Shown here: positions 1-12,699 of the stretch, piece by piece
Layout: each line of letters starts with the position of its first letter
How positions within the stretch are numbered: position 1 is the first letter of the stretch
Source of the DNA: Hyalella azteca
Lineage: Eukaryota > Arthropoda > Malacostraca > Amphipoda > Hyalellidae
Assembly (NCBI RefSeq): GCF_000764305.2
Contig: NW_025943639.1
Coordinates: 266,001-330,000, forward strand
Length of the DNA stretch: 64,000 nt
Direction of reading: 5' to 3'
Notes under the pieces: model-generated
The model's database searches: none
What the model was told of the DNA's origin: nothing
What the model saw: the letters and a program-made list of their open reading frames with translations, nothing else
Made by a program: the position numbers and the translations under genes

Positions 1-1649
1 ATAATTAGAAATATATAAATTTAATTTAATTAAATTTAATCAAGTTGCCAAAATAAATAAATATATATATTGATACTTCCAAATTTTGAAGAAAATGCGG
101 AAAGAGCGTCAGTTCTATTGTCTGAGTCAAAACCTTCATTTAAATGCTCATATTTCAATTTGTGGACTTTGCAGTTGGTGATGCTATTGATAGAACAATG
201 GTCAGATAATTAGTGATTGACTGAGGCATTATAAGGATGCCTCAAAAACAAACAGGAAGCCGTGGTGAGGCTTTTTGTGACGCGATTTCAAGTGATCATA
301 TATGGTAACTTACCCATGAAAGGGTTAATGCTCAATGGCATGTCCATGGATGTGGTAACATTAGTAATACGGTAATGTATGGATGTGGTAACGTCATATC
401 AATAAAGGAAAAATGAGTACAAGTAAGTCACAGAAAATGTCGTTTAATCTACATCTACAAAGGAAGAGGAAAACTTTGGAGTACTGTTAGCAAAAGATGA
501 GTTCACTGTGCATGCTTCAAACGTTTTAAAATTAAGTTTTATTTCAAGTGTCCCTGTCTTGGATCTTAAATTTTGAGTTAAGTGATAGATTAATTGAATT
601 TCTCTTCCCCCTTATAAGCATGGAATACTATATTGTGTGATCTGGCAATGGGCAGGGCTGCAAAAGTCCTATTTTTCCAAAATATCACGGCTCTAATATC
701 ATATAATTTCAGTAGGCATGAAATGTCATGGCTCAAATGTCATAAATTTTTGTTTTATTGAAAATCACAGTTCACACTTTGCAAACCTGTCATTCCATAA
801 AATTTTCCACTTCTGCAATCTGCATTGTTTTACCATTCCTGCCAAAATATCCTGCAGAACGTAATCATTGTAATGTAAACAACTTGAACAAGTCAACCTA
901 AACATTTTGTTGAAGATCAGTCACATCAGACTGCATTAACATGTTCAGCTTACAGTGAAGACCACTGTAATTGTTGCCATTTGACCGTTTCAGGTAAGAT
1001 TATAGATTTGGGGTAACACGTGCATGCCGCATGGACTTTGTAAAAAATATTGCACCTTGTAAATGGCTTTTCATGTCCATGATATGGAATTCACGGCTCA
1101 AAAAATGAAATCATGGCAGGCAAATCCATAAAACCACGGGTCAAAAAATTTAATCGCGGCTCGCCAAGCAGATATATTCCATGCCTGGCAATGGGCAATG
1201 GCATGGAATAATAACCCTCCAGCCTGCAACTGCTTTCCCTCTGTTCTAATACCTAGGTGTTTTTGGAGCCACATGATTCCTGCTAGATGAATTATCTCCT
1301 AATTAATTGTTAGTAAAACTGCCCAGTTGGTAATTGAAATCTTGAGAGCCATAAGGCTTCATTGAGAAGTAGAAAAGTTTCAATCTACTGGTACGTGCAT
1401 GATCACATAGGAAATTATCCAATTCAACAAAATGTGACTGATACCAATTACCAAAACCTTTTAGTAAAAGAACTGATTATACAAATGTTAATTTTATGCC
1501 TCTTAAAACCACTGAAAAAAAATTTTTTGCAACTTAACTTGAATATAAAGATTTTGGTAATACCAAACTTCACAACAATATTTCATTCATGACAAACTGA
1601 CATTGGATTTTCACCATTCACCAAGACCAAATTCAACACTAGGTATGTA
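1..1649. other. AT-rich sequence with no supported gene
   Basis: I see no exon-like stretch with plausible splice sites or a recognisable protein family. The short open frame near 1362-1592 has low-complexity AT-driven composition. Nothing else can be supported here. Confidence 0.5.
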
Positions 1650-2557
1650 GGGTAAACGCCGTATATTCCGACACCTCTCTAGTTTTTCCTTTATATTAAG
1701 CTTTGTCTTAGTTCCACGCATTCGTTGATGGTTGAAATAGTGATGTCATACCTTTGCACACCAAACTATTGCCAAAACACTAGGTTTGGGCTGTCTGGTG
1801 GGAAATGTTGAGATCCAAAGAGAGACAGTGCATGCCACCCAGTGAGATCATCAAAAAATGTGTCAAAGTTGATAGTTGACCTTGCTCTACCAAATAGTGA
1901 TAAACTGTTTGTGTAGAAAGAATATTATGGTTTGAGACTTTTAAATACATCTGTGAATATATTAGGAATCCTTTAAGTATACTTGTATTTGCTGATTTCA
2001 AGTGGTAAATAAATTAATAGATGATTAAGTTAAGAAACGGATTTAGACACATAAAAACTAATTCTGATACAACTTGAATTGGACCACAGCTTGTTCCAAG
2101 CTTTGTGCAAAAATTAAAATTTTCTTAATTAAAGGCTTAATAGCTGTTAATTAAAAGCCTAATTAAGTAGTGTTCAATATTCAATAGTGTTCTAATTCAA
2201 AGCCGTGTTGTATTCCAATACAGCTCGCATAGTGATCGGAATTCGAACACAAGGATGTTGGAATTACGTATTAGTAGAGTTTGAAGCACGGCCAGAATTC
2301 GTCTCACGTGCTGAATTTAGCCACACACAGCATCAGAGTATAGGGATTTGGTATGTTTGCATTCTAAAGGCTTTTAAATAAAGATGGCAACAGTTTGTGA
2401 CGTTTCATCGTTGCTGGTGCGTAGTGCAGTGTTTTGAGAGTCACATAAAGCAAACAGAACTTGAGTAACGCATACAGTCTTTTTTATAGTTTTTCATTCC
2501 TCGATGCATCCTTAATGTGTCGGACAGTCGGAATATACCGCATTTAGTCGTTTACCC
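1650..2557. mobile_element. Non-autonomous DNA transposon with terminal inverted repeats (about 908 bp)
   Basis: The left end reads GGGTAAACG, then CCGTATATTCCGAC. The right end, read on the opposite strand, begins GGGTAAACGACTAAATGC and continues GGTATATTCCGAC. The termini are therefore inverted repeats, with a small insertion or deletion in one arm. The interior shows no transposase. Flanking target-site duplication is unclear. The superfamily is not assigned. Confidence 0.6.
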
Positions 2558-2580
2558 ATAGTGGCAACTGGCAAACCAGA

Positions 2581-2751
2581 GATTTTTTAGAATCAGTTCA
2601 TTTTTAATTTACTCATTTACTCAAGATTTAAACCAATTTCTTAAGTACGATAATGCTGGTATCCAGGATACTTTACTGGTCTACTTATACTTATAGGACT
2701 CAAAAATGAATTTGAGGGAGAGTCTAAAAAACTCTCTGCTTTGCCACTATG
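2581..2751 (+). repeat. Dispersed repeat, copy 1 of a pair (other copy near 40.5 kb)
   Basis: About 170 bp is nearly identical to 40438-40604 in the same orientation. Shared landmarks are TTTTTTAGAATCAG, AATGCTGGTATCCAGGATAC and TCTGCTTTGCCACTATG. The two copies are 38 kb apart, so this is an interspersed element of unknown class rather than a local duplication. Confidence 0.7.
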
Positions 2752-3837
2752 CCCTACCTACAAAATTTGTAAAATTCTAAGAATGGTCAATAGTTTTTTA
2801 AAAATGAATCCTGCCAGGACCTGCCTTATTTACAGTGTAAACTGTTAAGCCTTAAGGCTTAAGCCATTAACTATTAAGAATTAAGTTACCTAGGCTATTA
2901 GAAAAGTTGTGAATGAAGTTGTTTACCAAGAAGTAAGAACCACATTTTTAGATGGAACACAATTGATATTTTTACTCATTTACACATTAGCTAGGCTAAT
3001 CCTCTAGTTTTTAGTCTAGTCTAGTTTCCTGACATTCCATCATTTCCCTGGCCATGGCTTCCACCAATCTAGGTACCTACCCTTGACTTCAAGCATGTAC
3101 GATTTCGATTTGTACATTAATAAATTTATTTCAATGAAGTACCTAAACAGAATGGCCCAATGGGTCAGGCCGTCAGGGTCCAGCAACAGAACAAGGTATT
3201 TGATGGCTTTGATAAATTCAACTCCTGTTCAAATGCCAGAATTATACATTCTTTGTAATTGTAATTTGGTAAAGCTATAAAAATGCGTTTTCTTTATCAA
3301 AGTTAAATTCCCATTTCCTAAACTATTGTATTACTGTCACGATTTTTCCATTGACGATTGAGATTTGAGAAGCCGCAAGTCCGCAACTCCTGTGACCTGT
3401 GTAAATGTAGTCCTAATTGCAGAACAAGCGAAAATTGAAGCGATTCATCTGTTATTTTATGACTTCGACTGCTTCCGAGTCTTCGGGCCACCCGGCCACG
3501 AGACCTTTTTATATTAGTACTAAGAGTACTGTTAAGTTGTCCATGACTGGTACCAATAATTCTGAGTGTCATGCGTCGAAATAAATTATGCTGCATCGAA
3601 ATAAAATTTAATAGCCCATAAGTCTGTAATAAAAGCAAGTTTTTTAACTTCTACAGAAACCCTCTCCAGTAAGTTAACGAGCACGTGGTAATAAATTACA
3701 TGGCTTAGAATGTCAAAGTATAATTACTTACCGATCACAACTAGACTTCACGCCTAGACTAATACTGTTCCTAACTATTTCCATTGACATAAGCATTGGA
3801 AAACTTACATTATTTCATAGACTACAATTCGGATAGA
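2752..3837. other. No supported gene
   Basis: A 106-codon open frame on the minus strand (3318-3638) has no recognisable motif, splice context or homologue within the window. I treat it as chance. Confidence 0.4.
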
Positions 3838-3935
3838 ACCACAGTACCAGACCACACGATCGCCGTGACTTTTGGCGGTGAAGAGCCATTCTGATCAGAG
3901 CAGCACGCCACCTGTCGGCTCACTGGCAACACTGC
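3838..3935 (+). repeat. Dispersed repeat, copy 1 (other copy at 14640-14728)
   Basis: The segment GATCGCCGTGACTTT, then GCGGTGAAGAGCCATTCTGA and ACGCCACCTGTCGG, recurs at 14660-14725 with few changes. No coding function is evident. Confidence 0.6.
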
Positions 3936-4288
3936 AGCATTTAATACCCAGGTTAAATCGAACATGAATAATTAAAGAAAGACTTAAACATGTTTAATAT
4001 CATTTATAACTCTAATTAATAAATTTCAGATCGTAAATAATATGTTCGTGTTATTAAGAATATCTCTGCGGTAGTAATTGAATCATATGATGTCGCACTG
4101 ATTTGTTAACCCGGTAAGCTATATTAAACAATAGCGTTAAATTGAACATCAGGAAAGGTAAAATAATTTCTTAATTTACCTTATGTTTGAAATCATTTTC
4201 CATAGCATGCCACTTTCAGTTGTAATTCATTCAACATTGGAGTTCAAAGTAGTCAACGCAACGTCTTCACGCCTCACATAAATGACTT

Positions 4289-4813
4289 AATCGACAATTC
4301 TACGGACTCGCCAGGGGACTCGCCTGCGGACTCGCGCAACTGGGCCACTCATAATTCCTTAAATACTCTACGGATCTGTATGAATTTTGAAATGTGAGTA
4401 TTATTTATCGATACGCTGCCGCAGGAATTATTACAGATTTTTACATGAATTATTTTTTAATTAAAACCAATAAACGTATTTTTTAAGCAACTGGGCCACT
4501 CATAATTCCTTCAATACTTAACGAATCTGCATGAATTTTGGAATGTGAGTATTAATTATCGCTACGCTGCCGCAGGAATTATTACAGATTTTTGCATGAC
4601 TTATTGTTAGGTTAGGTTAGGTTAAGTTAGGTTAGGTTTGGTTAGGAAATAATTCATGCAAAAATCTGTAATAATTCCTGCGGCAGCGTATCGATAAATA
4701 ATACTCACATTTCAAAATTCATACAGATCCGTTGAGTATTTAAGGAATTATGAGTGGCCCAGTTGCGCGAGTCCGCAGGCGAGTCCCCTGGCGAGTCCGT
4801 AGAATTGTCGATT
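4289..4813. mobile_element. Fold-back element with telomere-like TTAGG core
   Basis: The left arm begins AATCGACAATTCTACGGACT and runs through an ATTATTTATCGATACGCTGC segment. The right arm (about 4640-4813) is its reverse complement, ending in GAATTGTCGATT. The arms are about 170 bp and nearly identical. Between them lies a diverged direct repeat of part of the left arm (4487-4605) and a run of GGTTA/TTAGG units (4607-4647). The structure is a long hairpin-forming fold-back or MITE-like element; no transposase is present. Confidence 0.75.
4607..4647 (+). repeat. Interstitial TTAGG-type telomere-like repeats
   Basis: About eight units of TTAGG, with one TTAAG and one TTTGG variant, lie in the loop of the fold-back element. 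TTAGG is the usual arthropod telomere repeat. Confidence 0.7.
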
Positions 4814-5825
4814 GAGTACATAGATGCTCATAGTCATTCGAGGATAATAGGATGAGCTAAATTTATAATTATTCTGTTAAAAGATGAGCTGATTGCATAT
4901 CAACGTTCATAAGATCATACAAATTTAAACAAGGGAAGTTTGCACAATTTACAGAAAAATACACTTTCTGCAGTCCACTGATGGTACTTAGTACTTACAA
5001 TTGAATCGTTCGCAATCGCCACATTCTCCTGAGATTAAACTGTTTATTTCATCCAGGTATGATTTTGAAAGGCGCGATACAAAAATCGACAAGCAGTATT
5101 TACGTTCCGAATAAAATTACGCTTTTGATTCCAAAGCACTAAAATCGACTCCATTAATTGAAAACTATGTAATATGTTCCTGAACGTGTCATTGAATATA
5201 TAAAACATGATAAACTGTGAATATATAAAGTTTATTCTAGCATGTATTCACCAGATTAAATTATTATGATAATTAAAAAATTCAAAAATTATATATTATT
5301 GGTTGCATACATTTAATATCATGCATAAGGGTGTCAGGCTTTTAATTCTTCACAACTGATATATAATATTTAATTAAAGGGATGTCGGGTTAAAAATTTC
5401 GAATTAATTTTTTTCAAATTTCATCAAAACTAAAATGTAATATTAGATACTCGATTTTAAGTTCCTTTCGTTATTAAAACTGGGAATCAAGCTGACAAAA
5501 ATAATAGTGTTTTTAAACATAAATTTTTTGAAGAAATTATTTCAACAGCTAGAGAGACGATTTGATAAATATATACTGGAATCTTTACGGTTATCATGCC
5601 AGAGCGGCAAAGGGATAGCCGGCTAATTTAAAGTAATTTTACAGCTTATTGCTCTTCGATCATTATTATGTAATTTCATCTGTGTTTCATCTTACCATGA
5701 TGAAGCTTATTAACTTCGATTTCATTTAATTTGGCTTCTTCTAACAGGTACAAGGTACAGCACAATAAGTGATGTCTGCATTTTCGTTGTAACTGAAGTA
5801 CCTACATGCTTATGCATTACATTTA
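4814..5825. other. AT-rich sequence with no supported gene
   Basis: No exon, RNA gene or clear repeat was recognised here. Confidence 0.4.
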
Positions 5826-6310
5826 ATGTGGATTGCTGTCAAGGCTTGGACGTTGATAGGCGGGAACCAATCGCTAATATATTACCAAATCGTTTTGTTC
5901 ACGGGCGTTGCAGTCACTATCTATGTTCCTGGATTGGTTGCTGTGGCGCGCGATTTCTTCGTCGAATGTCACAAGACTCGTGACTTTCCCCGATCATGTC
6001 ATCACCAGCAATTTAAACGTTTGACTGGATCGTGTCGACGACCCATTGGCTCGTCAGCTGAATGACCTTCAGACAACCTCTGACATGGTTTTTCACGTGA
6101 CCTTGCCGACGCACGACATGGGCGGATTGCTGGACGTTGTCATCACTCATGCTAACTTTCTAAGTCTGCCAGTCGACATCATCGAGATCGTTATATCTGA
6201 CCAATGACTCCTTCAGTGGACGGTGTCATGTGAGCGCCCGTTGCTAGCGTACACAATTCGGGTACCCCAGCGAGTCTATGAGCCATGTGGTACTCGATCA
6301 TAATAAAGTT
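5826..6310 (+). pseudogene. Relic of a non-LTR retrotransposon endonuclease domain
   Basis: Around 5998-6290 the plus strand translates, with stops, to a stretch resembling LINE-type apurinic endonucleases: a DFN-like start, then LDRVDDPLARQL, then LPTHDMGGLLDVVITH, then VDIIEIVISD followed by LLQW. In intact elements the last part is the SDH-x-LL-x-W motif; here the codon after SDQ is a stop. An earlier stop also follows the FN(L)NV segment. Frames are broken and no reverse transcriptase follows, so it is a dead fragment. Confidence 0.65.
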
Positions 6311-6507
6311 GGGGACCACTGCTACAGGCATTGTCGTAAAAAACTTTTAGATAGCCGGACGTTTTGGTGTATTTGATATCATGACAGTTTGCGAGTACCG
6401 AACACTAATGTCTTCTAGGTGAAGTTGATGAGTAGAATAAAATAACGAGCTTGAAGTTATCCGGTAATGATAAAACCTCATTACTTGAATGAACTTGCGA
6501 TTATAGC

Positions 6508-7200
6508 TTAAATCGTTGAATAGAATAACAGTTGATGGGCATGGATTTTTTTTCCAAGATATAAATTTTCATGATTACAAAATCTAGACACTAGCGAAAC
6601 ATAAACTGGAGTTTTTCTACCAATTGTTAGCTTTGCAGTAGAATACTGTGAGATTTGGCTGACTCGCTCTGCCCAATGAATGGAGTTAGGCAACTTTTCT
6701 GAAATGTCACAGAAGTAGGAGAGCATAAAACTCTTACCAAATGCGCTATAATTCGTTGGCAAGTCAATACAGAAATTGCCCTTCTAGAAAGATAGTAAAA
6801 AGTTGGGTCAATTTTCGTCCACAATTGTTTGGAAGTTTTGGTCGTTGATCCTGTAATTGGTACCTGATAGCCATGTAACTAGTAGGGTTACCGTCAGTAC
6901 ATAAAAAGTTTGATAGTTTAGACTTGGAGCATTTCGTTTGCCCGATCATTCGGAAGGGCGCGCGCTACGCGACGGAGTTCGGCCCTGCAGCGCTGAGATT
7001 TCTCTATTTCATGTATCAATCTAACAAGTTTCAATATGTGTTTCAAAGAATCTTATTAATAATTATCTTATTAACTTAGATGAGATCACTAACAACATCT
7101 TTCTTGACCACTGAAGTTTAATTCGTTGAGGCTGAGGTGAGCATTACAAGCCTATAAGACGTAAGCAAATCATCAGTACAGCTCTCCTCCTCTTCAAATA
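6508..7200 (+). repeat. Upstream flank duplicated with 12700-13400
   Basis: Several blocks match 12700-13400 in the same order and orientation, including ACATAAAAAGTTTGATAGTTT, CGCTACGCGACGGAGTTC and GAGGTGAGCATTA. Both blocks lie upstream of a copy of the lectin gene's first exon, so this is the 5' flank carried along in a segmental duplication of that gene. Confidence 0.75.
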
Positions 7201-8057
7201 TCGAATATTGCGGATAGCCTTTGTCGTGGATAGAGATGTGAAGTATCTACTGGCTTTATTGAAATATTCGCAGCATACTTCTTTATTCCTCCGTGTACTT
7301 TTGCTATGTATGTCTTCTGCTGGTTTTGCTCTGGAATTTTTAGTTGAGCTTGTTTTTTTGTAAGAAGGATTAAATTATACTTTATAAAGGAAATTTTTTA
7401 TACCAAAAGAACATTATAAATCACTCGAAAATTGTTCATAACCTGTTCTTGGATAATAGAAAGTGCATTGAACCTTTATGACTACTGGATTTCTATGAGT
7501 TGTTTACAAATCCTTTACCGGCAGAGGAGATTTATTGTATGTGTGTTAGAGTTAAAAGAAAAAATTATCGAATAATAATATTACAAAAGAAATTTTTGAG
7601 GGAATGGGGCAGAGTTAATTATTTAAGTGGGTGCATAAAAAATTTAGGACCGGAAAAACATGATAATAAGAATATAATTGCATCAACGTGACAAATAAGT
7701 AGTTTAAAATGTGGCTTATATTTCATTTTAAGGCATTTTTTGCCAGTTAAAAAAATCCCTTAAAGTGATATTATTTGAACGTAACCCCAGCAATTTTCGA
7801 GAGAACTCTGTCTATAATTCTGAAAATCATCAAACTAATTGTCTTTGCAGCAACTTTGAGCTTCATGTAGCTCGGATTTAATAAAGTCCAGAGATGATTG
7901 TTTTATCTTTGAATATTCATCAATAACAGTTGTCTTGGATAATTAAAGGATAATTAATTAGAATTTAATAATTTTTTATCCAGTTATATTCAACTTCTGC
8001 ATTGGATTTGTTTAGGGTGAAATAATCCGTTTCTATCGTAGAGTTTCTATCGTAAAC
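7201..8057. other. Upstream region of lectin gene A
   Basis: No further exon is certain. A signal-peptide exon would be expected if the start at 8058 is not the real one, but I could not identify one. Only about the last 80 bases resemble the sequence preceding the degenerate copy near 13.5 kb. Confidence 0.35.
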
Positions 8058-10016
8058 ATGCAAGGAGTTTGGGGCAGTTTTCGGCTGGTCAGCGTGCTGG
8101 CAACAAGGCTGTCGCTGCTCGCGCCGCCGCCCAGCGCCGGCAGGCCGGCGTCGCTGCTGCACTGCGCCGGCCTATGCCTGCAGGACGAGCGCTGCGGTGG
8201 CGTTGCGTGGCTAGACACAGACGTAAGTTTTGGGAGGACGGCTAGTCGAGGTGGACCTATTTATCTAACATCGAAATAAATTTTACTGGGGAAGCTCGAA
8301 AACCACATTTTCTCTGTAAAATAAGTAGAGATATTTTCCAGTTTGGCAAACTGATGAAATATTTGTTTCATTTAAGGCATTTCTAAAGTTTTGTTTTTTA
8401 GACTTTAGAGAAAAGAATATTTGTGAACAACGAAAAAAATACTATTTGTTTCGATTCTTGAATGTCCAAATTTGTCTCCGTAGTTGTCAATCATGATAAG
8501 ACTTATGTACCTGTTGTGCAGCCGCAGCCTTGCAGGTTCGTCGTGGACTCAACAGTGCCGGGAGCCACGGCAACGCTGGTGCCCTCAGCCTACGCGATTC
8601 TCAGCCTCGACAGCAGCGCGACTGTCGTTGAATTTCCGTCTCCTGTATATTCCTGGCAGTAAGTCAATTCTAATCTTTGCTATAAGAATTCAAAATTGTG
8701 TCAGTCCAAATTACAAACTAAATAATTTTTTAACAACCCACTTGAACTATTTTTATTCCAAAAGTTAATTAAATAATTTTGAAAAACTTAGTTGTTACAT
8801 TTTAATCATATAGCGCCAGCTGACGTTCATTTCTTCGTTGACGAACAGAGAGACAAGAGACTTCTGCAGCAGTCTCGGTTTGAAGCAGATTTCGTACCCA
8901 GTTACCGACAAGGTGAATATTATGTATTTAGGAATGTGTGTGTGAAACTCACACCGGAAATATACATTAGCCACTTTACTTATTGCGTCATAATTTTGCC
9001 CCGTAACTTTAATTTTAATGATGAAATACTGTAGCATTGAAAAATTGACAGGAAGAGTTGAATTTATTGTTAAATTAGTTTTACTTCCAATGTGTAGATT
9101 TTATTCAAAATGCAAATTAAATTTAATTTTACTTTCAAACAGGAGCTAACTTAAAGTTCCGAGCTAAATGTGGGTTTGGCTGGGTCCCAATTCAATTGAG
9201 CACTTGAGTTTTAAAATTGTTTACAAAATTCTTGACGATGAGGTTCGGAACGTCCGAATTCAGAAAAATGGGATTCAGAATGTGGTTCTCAAATTGTTAG
9301 GAATATTAATCCGCACAATGCGGGCTCATCTGCTACTGAATATTTCAATTGACTCGTTATATATCGACAAACTTTGAAGATCGCAAGCTTGCCTTATCGA
9401 ATACATGCAGTTGTTTACTTGCAAACGTTCAATTAGGTAGTATATTTTTTTCAAAATAAATTTTTATATCCATGAACTGACGCTCTCTGTAATAAGAATA
9501 TTACCAAACAGCAAATCGAAATTAATTATTACATACGACAATTTTAATCTCATGACTTGACGAACACAGTCGCACAAATTCTTTTATGACGTTAACAATC
9601 ATGAATTCTTACTTTGAACTATCGTTTCAAAAATTGCCGCTCCGGTACGAACGATTTTGGGAATGCAATTAATATTTACAAGCGTAGCATTTACGTGTCG
9701 GAAAAGAAATGTAAATTTTCAAACTGTCATTAAATTTTAAATCCCCCAATATACTTCTCAGGAAAAAGCAGCGATGAGCATCAGGAGGCGAAGCCGAATT
9801 TTCATTGATTTGCAGCGTCAAGGCAACGGATGGTACACTTCGGTCTCCTCCAGCCAAGTGCTGCTGCCCCCCGACTACCCCTTCCCGTGGGATAGTACCA
9901 ACCCTTCCTACGGCACCCAGACGTGCTTGGTTATTTACGGATATCCATTCCAAGTCTACGACTTTGAATGCAATCTTGTTGATAGTGTTCCCTACGCTGT
10001 CATATGCCTTGTTTAA
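8058..10016 (+). CDS. Secreted-type PAN/apple-like plus C-type lectin domain protein, copy A
   Basis: Four exons: 8058-8222, 8522-8658, 8849-8912 and 9762-10016, giving 206 aa. All introns are GT-AG and phases agree (0, 2, 0). Residues about 8-60 form a PAN/apple-like module (C36, C40, C46 and C59, with the core CAGLCLQDERCGGVAW). Residues about 99-206 form a short C-type lectin domain: SW, FCSSLGLK at 106-113, a WYTS core, PFPW, then C177, C192 and C204 near the end. No EPN or QPD sugar-specificity motif and no WND calcium motif is visible, so classical sugar binding is doubtful. The N-terminus is only weakly hydrophobic. ATG 8058 is conserved in copy B, but a GGCAG|T acceptor just inside could mean an upstream signal-peptide exon was missed. 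Tandem paralogue of 16568-19406. Lectin-domain architecture is well supported; the biological role is unknown. Confidence 0.82.
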
Positions 10017-12699
10017 AAGAAAAACAGGTATTCCCCTCCTTCTGAAGCAATTAATTTATGAATAATTAAGCATGGCATTGAATTGAGTGTGAACACAGAG
10101 TGATGCATACATGAGATGAAATTTTGCTGTGAAATGAATCATTCATGCCAAGAGTTTCAGTCGTTATACTTGGACTGCTCGAGATGTTGGCAACACATAT
10201 TTGCACAATGCACAGTATCCAATTACGTTTAGAGAAAGAAAAATCACTAGTATATAAGAATATTTCAATTATTTTACAGTAAATATCTCATAATTGAGTA
10301 TTCGCATTCGAAAAATAGAAAGTCACCATGCATTGGCCTCTTTACCAAAAAATAAAAAAAATACGCGCTCGGAAACAAACAACGTTTTGAAATGAAACTG
10401 TTAAATCAATATATAGCTTATAATTCTTATATAATAAGGATATAGTCAGGAGCATGATCAGCAGAAACTATGCAAATAATTGTAATTAAAGTAATACTGA
10501 TGTTAGTAATTTTTCTATAATTGTGTTGAAATTTTATGCTATCAGAGGTACCTCCCAGCCTGTTCTCTGTCAAAGGATGTTAATAAGTGTGATCATTTAG
10601 GCTTTTAATGTTGAAATAGGTTTCAAACTTCATAGATTCTAGGAAAAAAGCACGAGTTATATATTATTACCGGTATTACGAACAACTGCGAGAAGGCGTG
10701 GACTTCGTCGAAATAACGGTCCATTTTACAACACTTCTCTTTAACTTCACTTTTTGTTGTTTGTTTGTCTGGTACAATTTTTTTCGTCGATATTTAACAC
10801 ACTTCTACCAATCCGATCGGTCTGAAATTTTGCACACTTGCGTAAAGTTGTAGGCAATGCATGAATCAATTGACAGAATAAATAATTTTTAAAATATAAG
10901 ATTTTTTAATAATAAAAAATAAAAATAATAATTTTGTCTGCTACAAATCTTTTAATCGATATTTAACACATTTCTACCTGTCCAATCGATTTGACATTTT
11001 GCACCCTTGCGTAAAGTCGGAGAAAATGCACGAATCAATTGACAGAATAAATAATTTTGAAAATTTAAATTTTTTTATATATTGAGAAAATTTTAAAATT
11101 AATTTTTTCATTATTTGAAAATAAGATTGAAAATTCGTTGTACATGTGTAAGATCGGAGACACTGGCTAATTTATAAGTGTTGTCTTTGGAAGGTAAATT
11201 TTAAACGCATATTATTCATTCAAGTTAACGATCCTATACCGACGAAGAATTGAAAAGGGTCCATCGGTTTCAACGATGACTGATCATAATAACTTTTGGA
11301 AATATAAAATCTGAAAAAATTCAGACTTTCATCTGCTTCTGAAATATTAACAAGGTTGTCCGTTATGGCAAGAAGCTAAACCTGTGCAGAAGAGACACAC
11401 CAAATACGCGAAATTCCCGTGGCGAGTTGGGGGGATGGGTAAAGTTGTAATCGAAGTTTTAACCTCCTGAGTCTCCAGGCAAGAAGTTTCGTTGTTCTGC
11501 AACTTTCTGGCCTTAATTAGAAGGCCCAATATACCGCACTTACGATACAGCGAAAAATCGGGGCAAGATATGCCATTTAAATTACAAACCAATCGTTTGA
11601 AGCAAGAGATGAAATGTTCATTGGCTCCATGACTGTCGTCTTGAAATACATTAGAAAAACTGTTTAGAAATTTTATGTCGATAATTTATCGAAGTTTGCT
11701 TTTTTGTTTGTATGTTTGTAGCGAAGGACCAAAATATATATGGGCTAATCGTGCGCGTATCCACGACAGATTTTGTGTCGGGACATTACCTAGACTGGAA
11801 ATTTTATTCATAGTGGATAAGTAGTGAGAAATTAAAAAATAAAGAGATTAGGATTGGACTAAAAATGAAAATGAGTTGTAAATTGCACATATATGATTTA
11901 ATTCAGACAAAAAAGAAACGTTTCATGTGAAATGTAAGTTAGAGAGGGTATTTCTTAAATTAGTATATATGAGTTTCATTCTCATTTTCGAAATTTGGGG
12001 TTACTGGATTCTAAAATTGTAGGAATTCTCGTTCATGAACAACACCGAGCTAACCTGATGGTATATCAATGAGAGAAAATAAACTGGAAATAAAATAAAG
12101 CTTTGGAAAAGAAAAGGTTGATGTAGCTCAGCTAAGTGTAACAGAAGAATTATGTCTCTTGTTTACGACTACATTTCAGCCTATATTTATTGTAGGGGTT
12201 CCCATCGAACCCGATTCATATATTTTAATGGATTAACGAATTTGTCATCTCTGGTTCTGAATTGTACTTCAATTAACAGGAACTAAGTTAGTCTTTTATA
12301 AAGACTTTTGCTTGTTTTGCCCATTATTGTCTTATCAAATATAAATGCTAAATAATGATATGAATCCTCAATTTTTCCCAGCATCATCTTACATATGAAA
12401 TCCAAGATATGCACGCGGCTATTGCTACCTGTAAATAGAGTGCAGCGAGCATGCAAGAACTCATAACGCTCTTGAAATGGCAGAGCGAATGGTCATTAAA
12501 GGATGTTAATAAAGTTCTGTAATTAAATAGAAGTTCGGTACTTCGTTCACTCATGTTCTACATAACTCAGGGTTATGGTTCCTAACCTGTTATACGCGTA
12601 CCACTCTTGCCAGATGACGGAAGGCATACGCTAGAACTCTAGAGATAATGAACGATTTTAGGGAGTTTTTTTTTTTTACTTACGAGCAGTTTACTGCCT
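10017..12699. other. Intergenic region between lectin copy A and the duplicated block
   Basis: Apart from the two direct repeat copies at 10722-11090, no supported gene or RNA is seen. The 81-codon minus-strand frame at 11347-11592 shows no motif. Confidence 0.4.
10722..11090 (+). repeat. Two diverged copies of an approximately 170-bp repeat
   Basis: Blocks at 10722-10915 and about 10938-11085 share CGATATTTAACACA, TTGCGTAAAGT and AATCAATTGACAGAATAAAT in order. A third copy lies at 15120-15310. The class is unknown. Confidence 0.65.

Noticed and set aside
3318..3638. 106-codon minus-strand frame with an Arg/Ser-rich stretch
   Set aside because: No motif, no neighbouring exons and no related copy. 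The length is compatible with chance in this much sequence.
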